DNA of 64,000 nucleotides. It comes from Gautieria morchelliformis (taxonomy: Eukaryota; Basidiomycota; Agaricomycetes; Gomphales; Gomphaceae). Positions 20,223-31,690 of this stretch are shown here, piece by piece. The stretch is from contig WHVA01000057.1 of NCBI GenBank assembly GCA_015179125.1, positions 62,001-126,000 on the forward strand, written 5' to 3'. Within the stretch, counting starts at the first letter, position 1, and every line of letters starts with the position of its first letter. The translations under genes and the position numbers were made by a program. The notes under the pieces are model-generated. The model saw only the letters and a list, made by a program, of their open reading frames with translations. It ran no database searches and had not been told where the DNA came from.

Positions 20223-23200
20223 CTATAGTGCAAGAAGCACTGAAGCCATGCCTCTGTGGCCGCTTTTTGAGACTTCCGATTGCATTTCTGTGACTGGTAC
20301 ATTACTCTAAACACATAAAAACGCTGTTTTAGAAGTTTTCAAAATAAGCGCCCAAACTGCCAATTTTTTGGTTGGAAATTTTTAAGTACCGACGCTATTG
20401 TACCTTGAGATGCCTCAGCGAAATAAAAAATCCACTCAAGCCAAGCAACAACGGAGCACAGGGGGAACCCATTTTATTTCTGCAGCTAAAGACATTGGTG
20501 GTGATTCTACTGACTACAATACATCCTCAGACGACGGCTCAAATGACAGCTCGGATGAGTCTGTAGGGGCCACCAAGAGGCTATTTTCGAGGAAGCTTCC
20601 AATCCATTTGCGGAATCAACTGGTATTTAAAATTCTGAAACAGTTGCTTATCTGACTGTGGAATAGGCTACAGGCAAGCGTGAGAGGCCCGTGGTCTATA
20701 GAAAGGACTCCGAACGGACACATTTCTGTCGCCAAAAATACTGGAAAGAAGCCTCACAGGGTAGTGCTGATATTGGGTCATTCTTCGTGCCAAAACCCTC
20801 GCAGCTGATTCCAAAGTCGCAACTGCATGTGAACATTGAGGATGTGACGCTGCAACCAGATCCAGTTGAGGAGATGGCGGTTGATCTTGGGCTGGATATT
20901 CTGGATTTCTGCATTGATCAGTTAGAAGATGATCATGCAATTATATCTGATATGGATGAGAATGAATTTGAAGTGAGTGTGGTGATAATTGAGATGCAAA
21001 ACCGAACTTACCGATCTCTCAGGAAATGATCGCTGAAATTGACGCAGATCATTCTGTTACAGATTCCGAGACCATTCAGATGGACCCAGCTGAAGTTGAA
21101 GCTGCTCGCGAATGGCTCGAGATTGATGATGAAGATGTGCCGACACCTACAGACATCATCACAATTGTTAAGAGGTGTCTGCAGGATGTGAAGAAATTGA
21201 AATGTGGACGTACGGTGAAGATGATGACCCAGCTGACTGCGGTATCAGAGTATGCGAAGCTTCGAGATCGTTACCAAGCACATGGCAGGTCCAAGAAGCC
21301 ATGTCTAAAGGCAAGTCTTGCAATTGCCCATCGAATGGGCAAAGGCTTTTACTTCGCACGCCAAGTATGTCAAAATGAGGCGTACCTTCTTAAACACCAG
21401 CGATTGCCACCATCAAAGGCAAACGTTAAACACGGACAATACACATTACTCGATAACGAGAATGTTATCCATGCAATACGCAATTACCTGGCAGCCCAGC
21501 AACTCGGCACCATCACCCCCTTCCTCCTTTGTCATCATGTGAATCATGTCATTCTTCCAACCCTCGCACTTACTGGGAAATCAAGCATCAGCGAGCACAC
21601 AGCTATTCAATGGCTGAAAAAGTTGAAGTATACCTGTAAAGATGTCCGAAAAGGCGTGTACCATGATGGGCATGAACGGCCAGATGTTGTGGAAGCCCGA
21701 AGGAATTTTCTTGCACAAATGAGTCAGTATGAAAGGTGAACAAAATTAGCACATATTATTTACTGCGATAATGACACTGCAACCAGACTCATGACCAAGT
21801 ATGACAATAGCACCCTCGAACCAATCTCTCCAATGCTGGCGCCTGGTGAGAAAGAGCTTGTACTCGTTGCACAAGATGAGTGCATTGTACACACCAATGA
21901 CTTGCGCCGCCGAGCCTGGTTGAAAGGGGATCAACAGCCGTTGAAGAAAAAAGGTAATGGCCGAGGGATTCACATTTGTGGTTGGATCTGTGAGACCACT
22001 GGCCACCTGAAACTCTCAGAAGAGCAATTGAAAGCTCAAGCATCGCTCCCGGAAGATCAACATCTGAAAGTGACCGACTCGACCAAGATCATTTACCCGG
22101 GCAAGAACCATGACGCATGGTGGGATCTATCCCAGCTGATGGAGCAGATGACGCATGCCATTGACATCTTCGAGCATCTGCACCCTGATAAGGTTGCAAT
22201 CTGGCTCTTCGACTGCTCCTCAGCCCACAAAGGTCTTGCAAAAGACACTTTAAGCGTCAACAATATGGGGGTCAGGTCAGGTGGCAAACAAAGCCACCTT
22301 CGAGACACCATCATACCCCTCAACAACCCTCCTCCCAAACCCGGTCGCCCTGATACGCGAGGTCAAACCCAACAGATGGTTTACCGATCTGATCATGTGG
22401 ACGAGAAACTTCGTGGACAGCCTAAAGGCATGAGGGTTGTGCTGCAAGAACGGGAATCGGTATGGAATAAGTTGACGGATAAATGCAAAGGCAAGGTTCC
22501 GGTTGGGAAATGCAAAGACTGCACTAAGTCACAAGTGAAGAAGGACGCAGAGAGGAGGGTGGCTGAGGCTGAGGCAATGGGTCAGGAGGATACAGTGGCT
22601 GAAGAGGACATTACTCGTTCACAAGAGCCGGAGGCCATCGAATCGAAGAACGATTGGTGCTGCATGTATCGTGTTCTTTCGCTGCAGGAGGACTTTGCAA
22701 ACGAAAAATCAAGGCTGCAGCATTATATTGAAGGCAGGGGACACATCTGCATGTTTTTTCCGAAGTTCCATTGCGAACTCAACCCAATCGAAATGGTTTG
22801 GGGCTTCATGAAATATCGTAAGTGAACCTATTTATCTATATACCCCCCATTTACCATACTTAAGCTCTTGAAGGTTATCGCCTCGCATCGGATGGCAAAT
22901 TCACCACTGCGAAGCATCTCATTCCAGAATGCCTTGCCATGTGCGACACCATGACAATTCGACGTTTCTTCCGCAAGGTATGGCGCTACATGGACGCATA
23001 TTCGTAAGCACTTCGTTCCATTCTTGTCATGTCACTGACTCTTCGGTTGCAGGAAGGGGCTCAATGCACAGCAGACTGCTTTTGCTGTGAAAAAATACAA
23101 ATCTCATCATAAAATTGGGCTCCCCGCTGACATTATCGCCTCAATACCACCATAGAGAACTATTCTACATACTGCTATTGATCTCCATAGGCTTTATATA

Positions 23201-23404
23201 CCTTGTAACGTAGTTTTTCGTGTTTAAGCGCCCACTGCCAAATTTTGAGAGGATTTTTTTTTAATTACTCAGAATTATATTATTCTGTTGAGCACACATT
23301 AATCTACATGTTAATAGACTGCCTTTCTGATATTTTAAATCCCCAAATATGGAACTGTCGTGGGGCTGTAGCAAAAGTTAGGTTTGGATATCCGAGTTGC
23401 CGGA
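20223..23404 (+). mobile_element. DDE-II, IS630/Tc1-mariner-like DNA transposon inside Gypsy-2 gag
   Basis: About 3.2 kb that interrupts gag and carries one spliced transposase gene. Exact ends, terminal inverted repeats and target duplication could not be settled by eye, so boundaries are approximate. AGCGCCCAAACTGCCAATTT near 20347 and AGCGCCCACTGCCAAATTTT near 23228 are similar in direct orientation at the two ends. Confidence 0.75.
20410..23155 (+). CDS. DDE-II transposase, intact spliced gene
   Basis: Six predicted exons: 20410-20622, 20667-20972, 21023-21735, 21787-22817, 22874-23003, 23053-23155. All introns are 44-56 nt, GT..AG, and the exon sum is 2496 nt, giving 831 aa with no stop. 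Start MPQRNKKSTQAKQQRSTGG; basic N-terminal domain; helix-turn-helix-like middle (..HTAIQWLKKLKYTCKDVRKG..). Catalytic triad in QDECIVHTND (D), IWLFDCSSAHKG (D) and FHCELNPIEMVW (E). The C-terminus ..WRYMDAYSKGLNAQQTAFAV.. is shared with DDE-I and DDE-III. It catalyses cut-and-paste transposition. An unusual Lys/Glu-rich insert lies between the second Asp and the Glu. Confidence 0.85.
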
Positions 23405-23809
23405 AAAGGTCTTCTTGCACTGTACTCCACCTATGCCAAAACTCGGAAGTGCATTCACTCCCACATGGAAAATATTTCCAACGGTTGCTCCGCTTGCTCC
23501 TAATAGGAACCATAGCCCTCCTCCTTCGAAGAATGGCCCTGCCCCGATGGATGTTGACCGCATGTGCGGAAAAGGCCACGGAACTATCACCTGCTTCCGA
23601 TGCCGACAACCAGGTCACTATGCTCGCGAGTGCCCCCAAGCCTTTGACATCCGGCTTATGACCACGGAGGAGAAACTCGAGCTCCTTCCAGAGTTCCTCG
23701 CACTCGCGGACATAAGCGGGGTGCCCACTGCGGAAGTAATTTCCGAAAATGCGGAACATGGTGCATCGGGAGCGGAAGATGCATCGGATTTTGTGACACG
23801 CAGCAGGTG
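23405..23809 (+). pseudogene. gag: Gypsy-2 gag, 3' part with CCHC knuckle
   Basis: Encodes ..MPKLGSAFTPTWKIFPTVAP.. and the zinc knuckle CFRCRQPGHYARECPQ (C-x2-C-x4-H-x4-C), then an acidic tail ending at a TGA near 23810. This is the nucleocapsid half of the gag cut by DDE-II. Confidence 0.85.
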
Positions 23810-23849
23810 AGATGTGTGCCCCTGCTGCTTGTACATAACCGGTTTGCCT

Positions 23850-24298
23850 GTCTTGAAGTAGAGAATGAAAAGCCCCCGCTCCCCTCACTTCGTACAGACC
23901 CACCGGATAAAGTCACACAAAAACCGAATCCAACACCCCGTCCATCCCGCGTCCGCCCTTGGGAGAGACGCCTCCCGAAGCGCTATATTGTTGCTTCCAC
24001 CCCTGGCCCCAAGTCACTAGTCATTAAGGTGGAGATCCAGACGACAGATACTGCGGAAGTAAAATCCGGACCCGCCCTTGTCGATTGCGGGGCCACTGGT
24101 CAGTTTATAGACCGGGACTATGTGGAACGGAACCGACTGACCACGCGGAAGTTGCAACGCGCAATCCTGGTGTTCAATGTGGATGGAAGCCCCAATGAGG
24201 CAGGGTCCATCACGGAGATAGTACACACAATTCTCCGCTATGATGGGCACACAGAATGCACTTCCTTCGCAGTGACCAGCCTGGGGAAGCAAGACATC
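23850..24298 (+). pseudogene. Gypsy-2 aspartic protease, interrupted
   Basis: ..GPALVDCGATGQFIDRDYVE.. contains the retroviral-type protease active site (D-C-G-A-T-G in place of D-S/T-G). The frame continues to ..VTSLGKQDI and is then cut by a solo LTR. The next codons, IILGFTWLQEHNPEINWQTR, follow after 25331. Confidence 0.85.
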
Positions 24299-25331
24299 TG
24301 TCAAGATTGGTTTTCAGGCGTTAATATCGTGTATTAGTGAACACAGTGAATGCCCGAATAACTTGTGCGAATAATTATGCCATTCAGCGAATAGGTGAAT
24401 CGATAAATGTTCACGGAACAAGAGGGTTGCCCGAACAGGGCTCGCCCTATCTACAGTCGTAGCGAAATAGCTCTCAGCACTTGACGATGTAACGTGCAAG
24501 ATATTGTGGAAGGGCTGTCTAAGTTTCGACGGTCCCTTCGCTGGCGAAGGTGCTCCTTCAGAGCCCTTCGCCAACAGCACAGAAAGTAGTTTTGAAGGCT
24601 AAGGTAACGAAGATGAAGTATGAGAACTCACCAGTGATGCCTAAGTCCTTTAGCTGGTCAAAGATAGAAATCTTCAAGGAGAGGCTCAAGACGATGATCA
24701 CAGCGAGGTCAAGTTTGCACAAGATGGACGACGTATGATAATTGAACTGGGGAATATACATGCAAATGTAAACTACTTATATCGAATGCTTGTACGATAT
24801 CAGCGAATAGGAAAGAGGCCGTCACGAGTCAGGGTTGGATAGGGGTGCGCAGTCATGATACTAAGGATATGGAATAAACATACAATAGAGTGAGGGAAGA
24901 ATGCGAACATGAAACGACGGAGAGTAAAGGGGGCGAAGGCACTTATGGACAAAACCATGTCTTGGGAGCCGCATACATGCTACCCTGCACGGACTCTTCG
25001 TTTACTGGGTTGATCCCACACGACCTATGGAAGGAACGCCCTGTGAACGCACTTTGGCCATACGAACACCCAATGGGGTTGGATTAAGAAGATGATGGGG
25101 TTAATGATGAACCATCGTGCCGGGTGAATGGTATCGATCATATTTGATGGCGTGCCTGCTGGCGAAATTTGCGAGCAGCGAATAGCGGTTCAGAGGATGG
25201 GGCGAACAGCGAGTAGAGTGGGCGTAGAGGAGGAGTGGTCAGTAGGTGCGGCGAACTCTGATGAAGATGCTAGGGAGTGACGAGGGGGAACATGGAGGTA
25301 GCGCGGTAGGAGAAATAAACCGGTCATGACA
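24299..25331 (+). repeat. solo LTR of a third family in Gypsy-2 (TSD ACATC)
   Basis: 1033 bp, TGTCAAGATTGG..GGTCATGACA (ends TGTCA/TGACA), flanked by ACATC at 24294-24298 and 25332-25336. It is rich in CGAATAG/GCGAA motifs. The same family recurs at 31691-32964. Confidence 0.88.
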
Positions 25332-28300
25332 ACATCATCCTCGGGTTTACCTGGCTCCAGGAGCACAACCCGGAGATCAATTGGCAGACTCGGAAGGTGC
25401 TGATGAGTCGGTGCCCAGCCAAGTGTCACATGTGCCGGTCGGAAGTGCGGAAGGAGCGCCAGGAGCAGCGGAAGACCGAACGGCTCATACAGACATGTCG
25501 TTCTGGCCCCCATCCACTGCTTGCAGAAGAAGACTCGGAAGCGGAATTTGAACCGGATCCCACATCCAATTCCAATTCCAATTCCAATTCCGACTCAGAT
25601 GTCATCCGATTCAGCCCGGAAGAGACTCTGGCGGAGGGGGAGCACTTGCTGTACGTAAACCTTCCACCGGAAGCGGAACACATCCGCGCCACCGGAAATA
25701 TTTCGCAACGCCTTGCTGAAGCCTTCAAGAAGCATGATAAAGTGGAGGTGGAAATTCTGGAGAACCTGCGAGAGTTCGAGGACGTCTTTTCCAAGGAGTC
25801 GTTTGATACCCTGCCTCCACGGAAGCTGTGGGACCACGCCATCGAGTTGGAGCCTGGGTCAAAGCCCACCAACTGCAAAGTCTACCTGCTGTCACCCAAG
25901 GAGCAGGTAGAGCTCGATGCATTCCTTGCGGAAAACCTCCGTACAGGGAGGATCCGCCCCTCCAAGTCACCCATGGCATCTCCGGTGTTCTTCATCAAGA
26001 AGAAGGACGGCTCGCTCAGGCTTGTGCAGGACTACCGGGCCTTGAATGCGATCACGATCAAGAACCGGTACCCCATTCCACTCATTTCCAAACTAATCAC
26101 ACAACTCCGCGGGGCGAAGTACTTCACTAAGCTGGATGTCCGCTGGGGCTTCAATAATGTTCAGATCCAGGAGGGAGACGAGTGGAAGGCTGCATTCCGC
26201 ACCAACCGAGGACTCTTTGAGCCACAGGTCATGTTCTTTGGCCTCACCAACAGTCCCGCCACATTCCAGACGATGATGAATGACATTTTCCGTGACATGA
26301 TAGCAGAAGGGGTTGTCTGCGTCTACCTCGATGACATCCTCATTTTCACGAAAACAATGTCCGAACATCGGGAAGTCGTGCGGAGAGTGCTGGAACGGCT
26401 CCGGGAATACAACCTGTGTCTCAAGCCGGTAAAGTGCGAATTTGAGCGGACACGGATAGAGTATCTTGGGGTGATTGTGTCGGAGGGAAAGGTGGAAATG
26501 GACCCGGTCAAAGTTTCTGGTGTATCGGATTGGCCTGTGCCGCGGAACAAGAAGGAGGTCCAGTCCTTCATTGGGTTTGTCAATTTCTACCGGCGGTTCA
26601 TCAAGGACTTCTCCTGCCACGCCCGTGCCCTCTTCGACCTCACCAAGAAGGAGGTTGGGTGGCTGTGGGGAGAGCCGGAACAGGCCTCCTTTGACAAACT
26701 CAAGGAGCTGATCACTTCTGCCCCGGTCCTGATCTTTCCCGACGACTCTCGCCCTTATCGAGTCGAGGCGGATTCTTCCGACACGGCTACCGGAGCGGTT
26801 TTGTCACAACAGTCATCGGAAGATGGTGGGGGGTGGCATCCAATTGCCTTCTTCTCTAAGAGCCTCAGTCCGGTCGAGCGGAACTATGAGATCCATGACA
26901 AGGAGATGCTGGCAATCATCCGAGCGCTGGAGGAGTGGCGACACTTCCTCGAGGGTGCTCTATGCCCATTTGATATCTGGACAGACCACAAGAACCTCGA
27001 GTATTTCCGCACGTCTAAGAAGTTGAACCGACGACAAGCACGGTGGTCCCTACACCTGTCCCGGTTTGACTTCATTCTCCACCACCGCCCCGGCCGCACC
27101 ATGGGCAAGCCCGATGCCCTATCCCGCCGCGCGGATCATGAAAGCGGAAGTAGAGACAACGCGGATATGACACTGCTCCGCCCAAGTCTCTTTGCAATCC
27201 GCGCCCTAGAAGGAGTGACTGCAGTTGGAGCGGAAGCGGAAATGCTCCGGGATATCCAGAGGCAGTACCGGAATGGAGAGAAGGAGGAGTCGGTGGTGAA
27301 GGCAGTGGAGGAACTTCGGAAAGGGCACTCACGGTCGGTACGGGCAGCGGAATGGTCGGAACGTGACGGGCTGCTCCACTTCAGAGGCAAGGTTTACGTC
27401 CCAAGTGGGGCGGACCTCCGCCGCCGCATTGTGTCCCAGCACCATGACACACGGGTCGCTGGGCATGCTGGCAGGTGGAAGACACTGGAGTTAGTGGCTC
27501 GGAATTACTGGTGGCCTCAGATGTCCCGCTACATTGGACAGTACGTGAAGACATGTGACCTTTGTCTCCGAACCAAAGCGCAACGACATCCGCCCGTCGG
27601 AGAACTTGTTCCGCTCCTGATCCCCGAATCCCGCTGGGACACCATCAGTGTCGACTTCATCGTTGAACTCCCGGAGTCTCATGGCTACGATGCGATCATG
27701 AACGTCGTGGATTCAGTAAGCAAGGTGTCCCACTTCATTCCGATGCACACGACGATCACAGCCCTCAGAGCGGCCCGCCTGTTCCTTGCACATGTCTGGA
27801 AGTTGCATGGGGTCCCGAAGCAAGTTGTTTCCGACCGAGGTCCGCAGTTTGTCGCGGAACTGACTCGGGAGCTCTACCGCCTGCTCGGCATAAAGCTGGC
27901 TACCACCACAGTGTACCATCCGCAGGGTGATGGACAGACGGAACGGGTCAATCAGGAGTTGGAGCAATATCTCCGCCTCTTTGTCAATGAGAGGCAGGAT
28001 GACTGGGATGAGTTACTTCCACTGGCGGAATTCCAATACAACAACCATGTACATTCCGCCACACAACAGACTCCCTTCATGCTTGGCACCCGCGGATGGG
28101 CTTCGAACCACGCCAGGCTGAGTCCCGACTCGAGACGGTCAATGAGTTCCGAGACCGCATGGACTCCACCCTTGCGGAAGCCAAGTCGGCCCTTGCGAAG
28201 GCCAAGGATGACATGGCAAGGTACTACAACCAACACCGGGTTCCTGCCCTGGAGTACCAAGTTGGAGACAAGGTGTATCTAGATGCAAGTGACATCCGCA

Positions 28301-28740
28301 CCACACACCCTTCGCAGAAGCTTGCCCACCGCTACCTTGGGCCCTTCACAGTGATGCGGACGGTTGGACGGAATGCATACCGCCTCCGACTTCCGATGTC
28401 CATGTCCCGACTCCTTCCCGTCTTCAACGTGGTGAAGTTACTCCCTACGCTTGAGGACCCAATTCCAGGTCGGAAGGCTCGTCCGCCACCTCCACCGGAA
28501 ATTGTAGATGGGGAAGAGCACTATGTGGTGGAACAGATCCTGGACAGCCGGTTTGTGCAAGGACGACTCCAATTCCTTGTAAAATGGGAAGGGTATGGGT
28601 ATGAGGAGAATTCTGGGTCCCAGAGCAAGATGTTTCCACTCCAGACAAACTCCGTGAGTTCTATAGGACACACCCCGGTGCCCCTCGTCGAATCCGCTCG
28701 CTGGCATTTCAATCCCTTGTGTCCCATGCTTCGAGGACGC
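25332..28740 (+). pseudogene. pol: Gypsy-2 pol: RT, RNase H, integrase, chromodomain (nearly intact)
   Basis: One frame runs from 25332 to about 28090. It encodes protease end, linker, RT (..[18 protein letters not shown].. and VYLDDILIF), RNase H (..VEADSSDTATGAVLSQ.., ..TDHKNLEYF..), and integrase (HH-CC with CDLCLRTKAQRH; VDFIVELPESHGYD; SDRGPQFVAEL; YHPQGDGQTERVNQELEQ with the catalytic Glu). A frameshift near 28090 precedes the C-terminal integrase domain and ..VQGRLQFLVKWEGYGYEENS, a chromodomain that loses frame by one missing base near 28612. The solo LTR upstream separates this frame from its gag. Confidence 0.92.
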
Positions 28741-28761
28741 AGCACGCTAGAGGGGGGGTGA

Positions 28762-29249
28762 TGTCAGGGGACACCCTGTTTTCCATTTCCAGTTCCAACA
28801 CCACACCCAGTTCCAACTCCATTTCCGACTCCGCTTCCAATTCCGATTCCATCTCCGCCTCGGCTTTCGGAAATGATTCCGCTTCTGGGTGAACTTCCAT
28901 CAGTTCTGTTCGCCTTGCCAGTTCCACTCCAATTCCCGACTTCCACTCTCGGAAGTGTCGGAAATCAAGCGACTCGCGTAATAGGTGGCATCAAGGGTCA
29001 ATCAAGGGTCAGGGAGGTCAGGAGGATGCAGGGCTGATGGCGGGTGCCAAGTGTTGTCCCTGGCTGCGCAGCGTAGTATAATACGGGCTCGCTGACATTG
29101 GGGGTCCTTAGACTTTTCTCTTTGGATTTCCCCTTGTCAGGTGAGAATCCCCTCTCTTGTATACTCTGTTCATTTATACAGACTTTGGATTTCCCCTTGT
29201 CAGTTGTGTGGTAGTGTGATCTCCACAACCAGCCAGGGTTGCCCTTACA
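28762..29249 (+). repeat. Gypsy-2 3' LTR, longer than the 5' LTR
   Basis: 488 bp against 426 bp. The extra bases lie at about 29140-29201 and begin GGTGAGAATCCCC, end TTATACAG, and are followed by a second copy of ACTTTGGATTTCCCCTTGTCAG. A purine tract AGGGGGGGTGA abuts the LTR start. Confidence 0.9.
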
Positions 29250-29554
29250 ACTGTGAGTTGAATCCAATTGAAATGGTCAGTTCATCTTTTCCCTACTAGT
29301 TCAAACAACCAAAGCATTCTTGAATAGTATTGGGGGTGGTGCAAGTACAGATATCGCAAAGAGGACAAGAATGGTTTCTCAGACGCCAAGGCGGCCGCAA
29401 GTATTTGGATGCATGTCCAGATGAGGCCATATGGAGGTTTATAAACTGTACCTGGCGGTTCATGGATGCCTACCGAAAGGGATTGTCTGGAAAGGCAGCT
29501 GCATGGGCTGTCTGGAAGTACCGACGGCATTGGTGTGTCTCAAATACAGCCTAA
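29250..29554 (+). pseudogene. DDE-I transposase, third part (C-terminus)
   Basis: Completes the motif CELNPIEM (catalytic Glu). A short intron (GTCAGTTC..GAATAG) is followed by YWGWCKYRYR, ..KYLDACPDEAIWRFINCTWR and FMDAYRKGLSGKAAAWAVWK up to a TAA near 29554. A small frameshift lies near 29400. The element probably ends by about 29745, where the Gypsy-3 relic begins. Confidence 0.85.
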
Positions 29555-30040
29555 CAGGTGCTCGAGACATCAGCGGCTAGCTAAATAGTTACCATTTTCT
29601 TGTCCAAAAATTTGGCGCAGCGAAAAAAGCGTGGGAAAATTACTTTGGGGCCGTTTTCCGACGTTTTTGAGCCCTAGGAGTTCAAATCTGAACTCAGTTT
29701 GGTGCCAAAAAAATTGGTTCGGCCAAGAAGAAGTTTGTCGTGTTTGATTGTCCTAAGCTGTATAAACCTGAGCCTTCCAGGGGGCATCCAACAAGTCGGT
29801 AATTAATGGGAGTGGGTAGCGGTCCTTCTTCGTAATCTTATTGAGTGCTCGGAAATCAACACAGAGCCAAAGTTCGCCACTCTTCTTTTTGACAAAGAGG
29901 ATAGGGGCTCCATGGGAGGACCGAGTGGGCTGAATGTAACGCAAATTCAGGTGCTTATCAATGAAAGCTCGGAGCGTGGCAAGCTCCAAGGTAGAGAGTG
30001 AATATAATGGAGGTTGAGGGGGCATAGAACCATCCTCCAG

Positions 30041-30595
30041 GGAGGATAATCATAATGGTTATGTAATACAGCATATATGAGTATATAATATATACTATAA
30101 GAGTATTAATAACAACATATAGGAATATATAGTAGTATTTATAAGGAGAATAATAGATGTTATTAGATGATTCTGTATATATTTAAACATCTCGAAGATA
30201 TATATACATATGAGAGAGTATTAGACTACAAGATAGAGTAACAGATACTTGGAGAGATACTTGTAACAGATATGAGTAGGAGTATTAGTATGACTAGTTA
30301 TAATGAGAGAGTATTAGACTAGCATATGGAGTAATAGTAGCTGTGTAGATATTTGTAATATATATGAATAGTTATAATGATATAGTGTATATTAAAAGTG
30401 GGTAGAAAAAATAAGAAGAGACGTAAAAATTGGCATTGGCGTTCTCGTCGGCGGAGCGGCTGCTTGGGGAGGGACAAAATCAAAATTATTTATAGCCCAA
30501 CAATAAGATTGGCATATACTTTCGTCCTCTTCTTTTCTATAATTTGAGAATAAAATGGGTGAAGCTACAGGTAATAAAAAGTTGTGAGCATCCGC
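30041..30595. mobile_element. AT-rich insertion in Gypsy-3 RT
   Basis: 555 bp interrupting the RT reading frame between codons ..NITL and EDGSM. CCAG is present on both sides (30037-30040 and 30596-30599), and removing one copy plus the insert restores the frame. The first 350 bases are TA-rich, with many TATAT, AGTATTAG and GAGAGTATTAGACTA repeats. No coding frame is seen. Confidence 0.6.
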
Positions 30596-31690
30596 CCAGA
30601 GTGATATTGAGATCATAAGGACGGTGTGGAGCCAAGGTATCAGCTTTGGACTTGCTGAACACATCCGTGAAGTCATGGTACTCTGGCGGGATGTCCGTGA
30701 GGTCCACAGGTTTGGGTTTTGCAGAAGCCGAGCGGGATTGGATCTACGGATCAGGTTTTCAGACTATTTCTACTTACAAAAACTGATTCGATAAATCAAT
30801 GGATAGAACCGGAATCTACTAGAGCTTTAAACTTTTGGTTGGGGAGCAGAGACGAGGATAAACTAACTACAAGAGAATTCGGAGAACAGAGAACAGAAGC
30901 ATTGATTCTTACCTCCCCTAATGCACAAGCTGAGTCAATGCGACCCTCGGTATGTGCAGAGGCCGTAGGGCCGCTGACTATTTTTTTGCACCTGAAGCTG
31001 AGCTATCAGCTTTATCGTCGGACGTCTTCCTGTCAGAAGCCGTGGCTGCCCAGGCCGATGTGGCCTTCGGACATTCCTTCACACGGTGGCCACTCTGCGC
31101 ACATACTAAGCAGAGGTTGTTATCCATGCGCCCCTGGCGTTCTTCAGGCATGAGTTTGCCGTCCTTGCCAAGTCTGTCCAGTTCAGGTTTTTTCTGACCC
31201 TCGGACTGATTATTCCCTTTTGGCTTATCCTTGCCTTTGCCTTGGTTATTACCAGCATTAGTGTTGGAGTTGCCGGAACCTTGACCTTGACGTTGGTCGT
31301 TGTTCTGGGATCCTCGGTTTTGGTTGGCTGACCTATTGTTCCTGGTCTCAGGTTTGGGAGCGGAATGAGTCTCACTAGAGAGTTCACCGCAACATTCCCA
31401 ATACCTCTGGTCAATTTTCTGAATGAGGTCTTGGAGGTCGTCAAGGGTTCGGGGTTTGTTGAAATGCACCATTTCATCCTTGATTCGCTTTGGCAAAGCC
31501 AAATAGGCTCAGTGATGCAAAGCCAAATTGTTATCCTGGAGGACAGATGCAAGCCTGTAGAATTTGACAAAAAACCGAGTTGCCTTGTGGTTATCCTTCA
31601 TCGAGCTTGATTTCAGCATCCGCAACTTGGTCATAGGGGCTGAAATTCAGATAGAGCTCTTCCGTGAATGCCGTGTAATCTGAAGCCCAT

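Larger units (their letters stand above)
18824..29249 (+). mobile_element. Gypsy-2, Ty3/gypsy chromovirus inserted in DDE-I (TSD ACTGT)
   Basis: LTRs TGTCAGGGG..CCCTTACA are bounded by ACTGT at 18819-18823 and 29250-29254. Joining the flanks restores the DDE-I codons HCELNPIEM. The interior carries gag (split by DDE-II), protease (split by a 1033-bp solo LTR) and a long RT-RNase H-integrase-chromodomain frame. A polypurine tract AGGGGGGGTGA precedes the 3' LTR. LTRs are nearly identical apart from a 3' LTR insertion. Confidence 0.94.
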
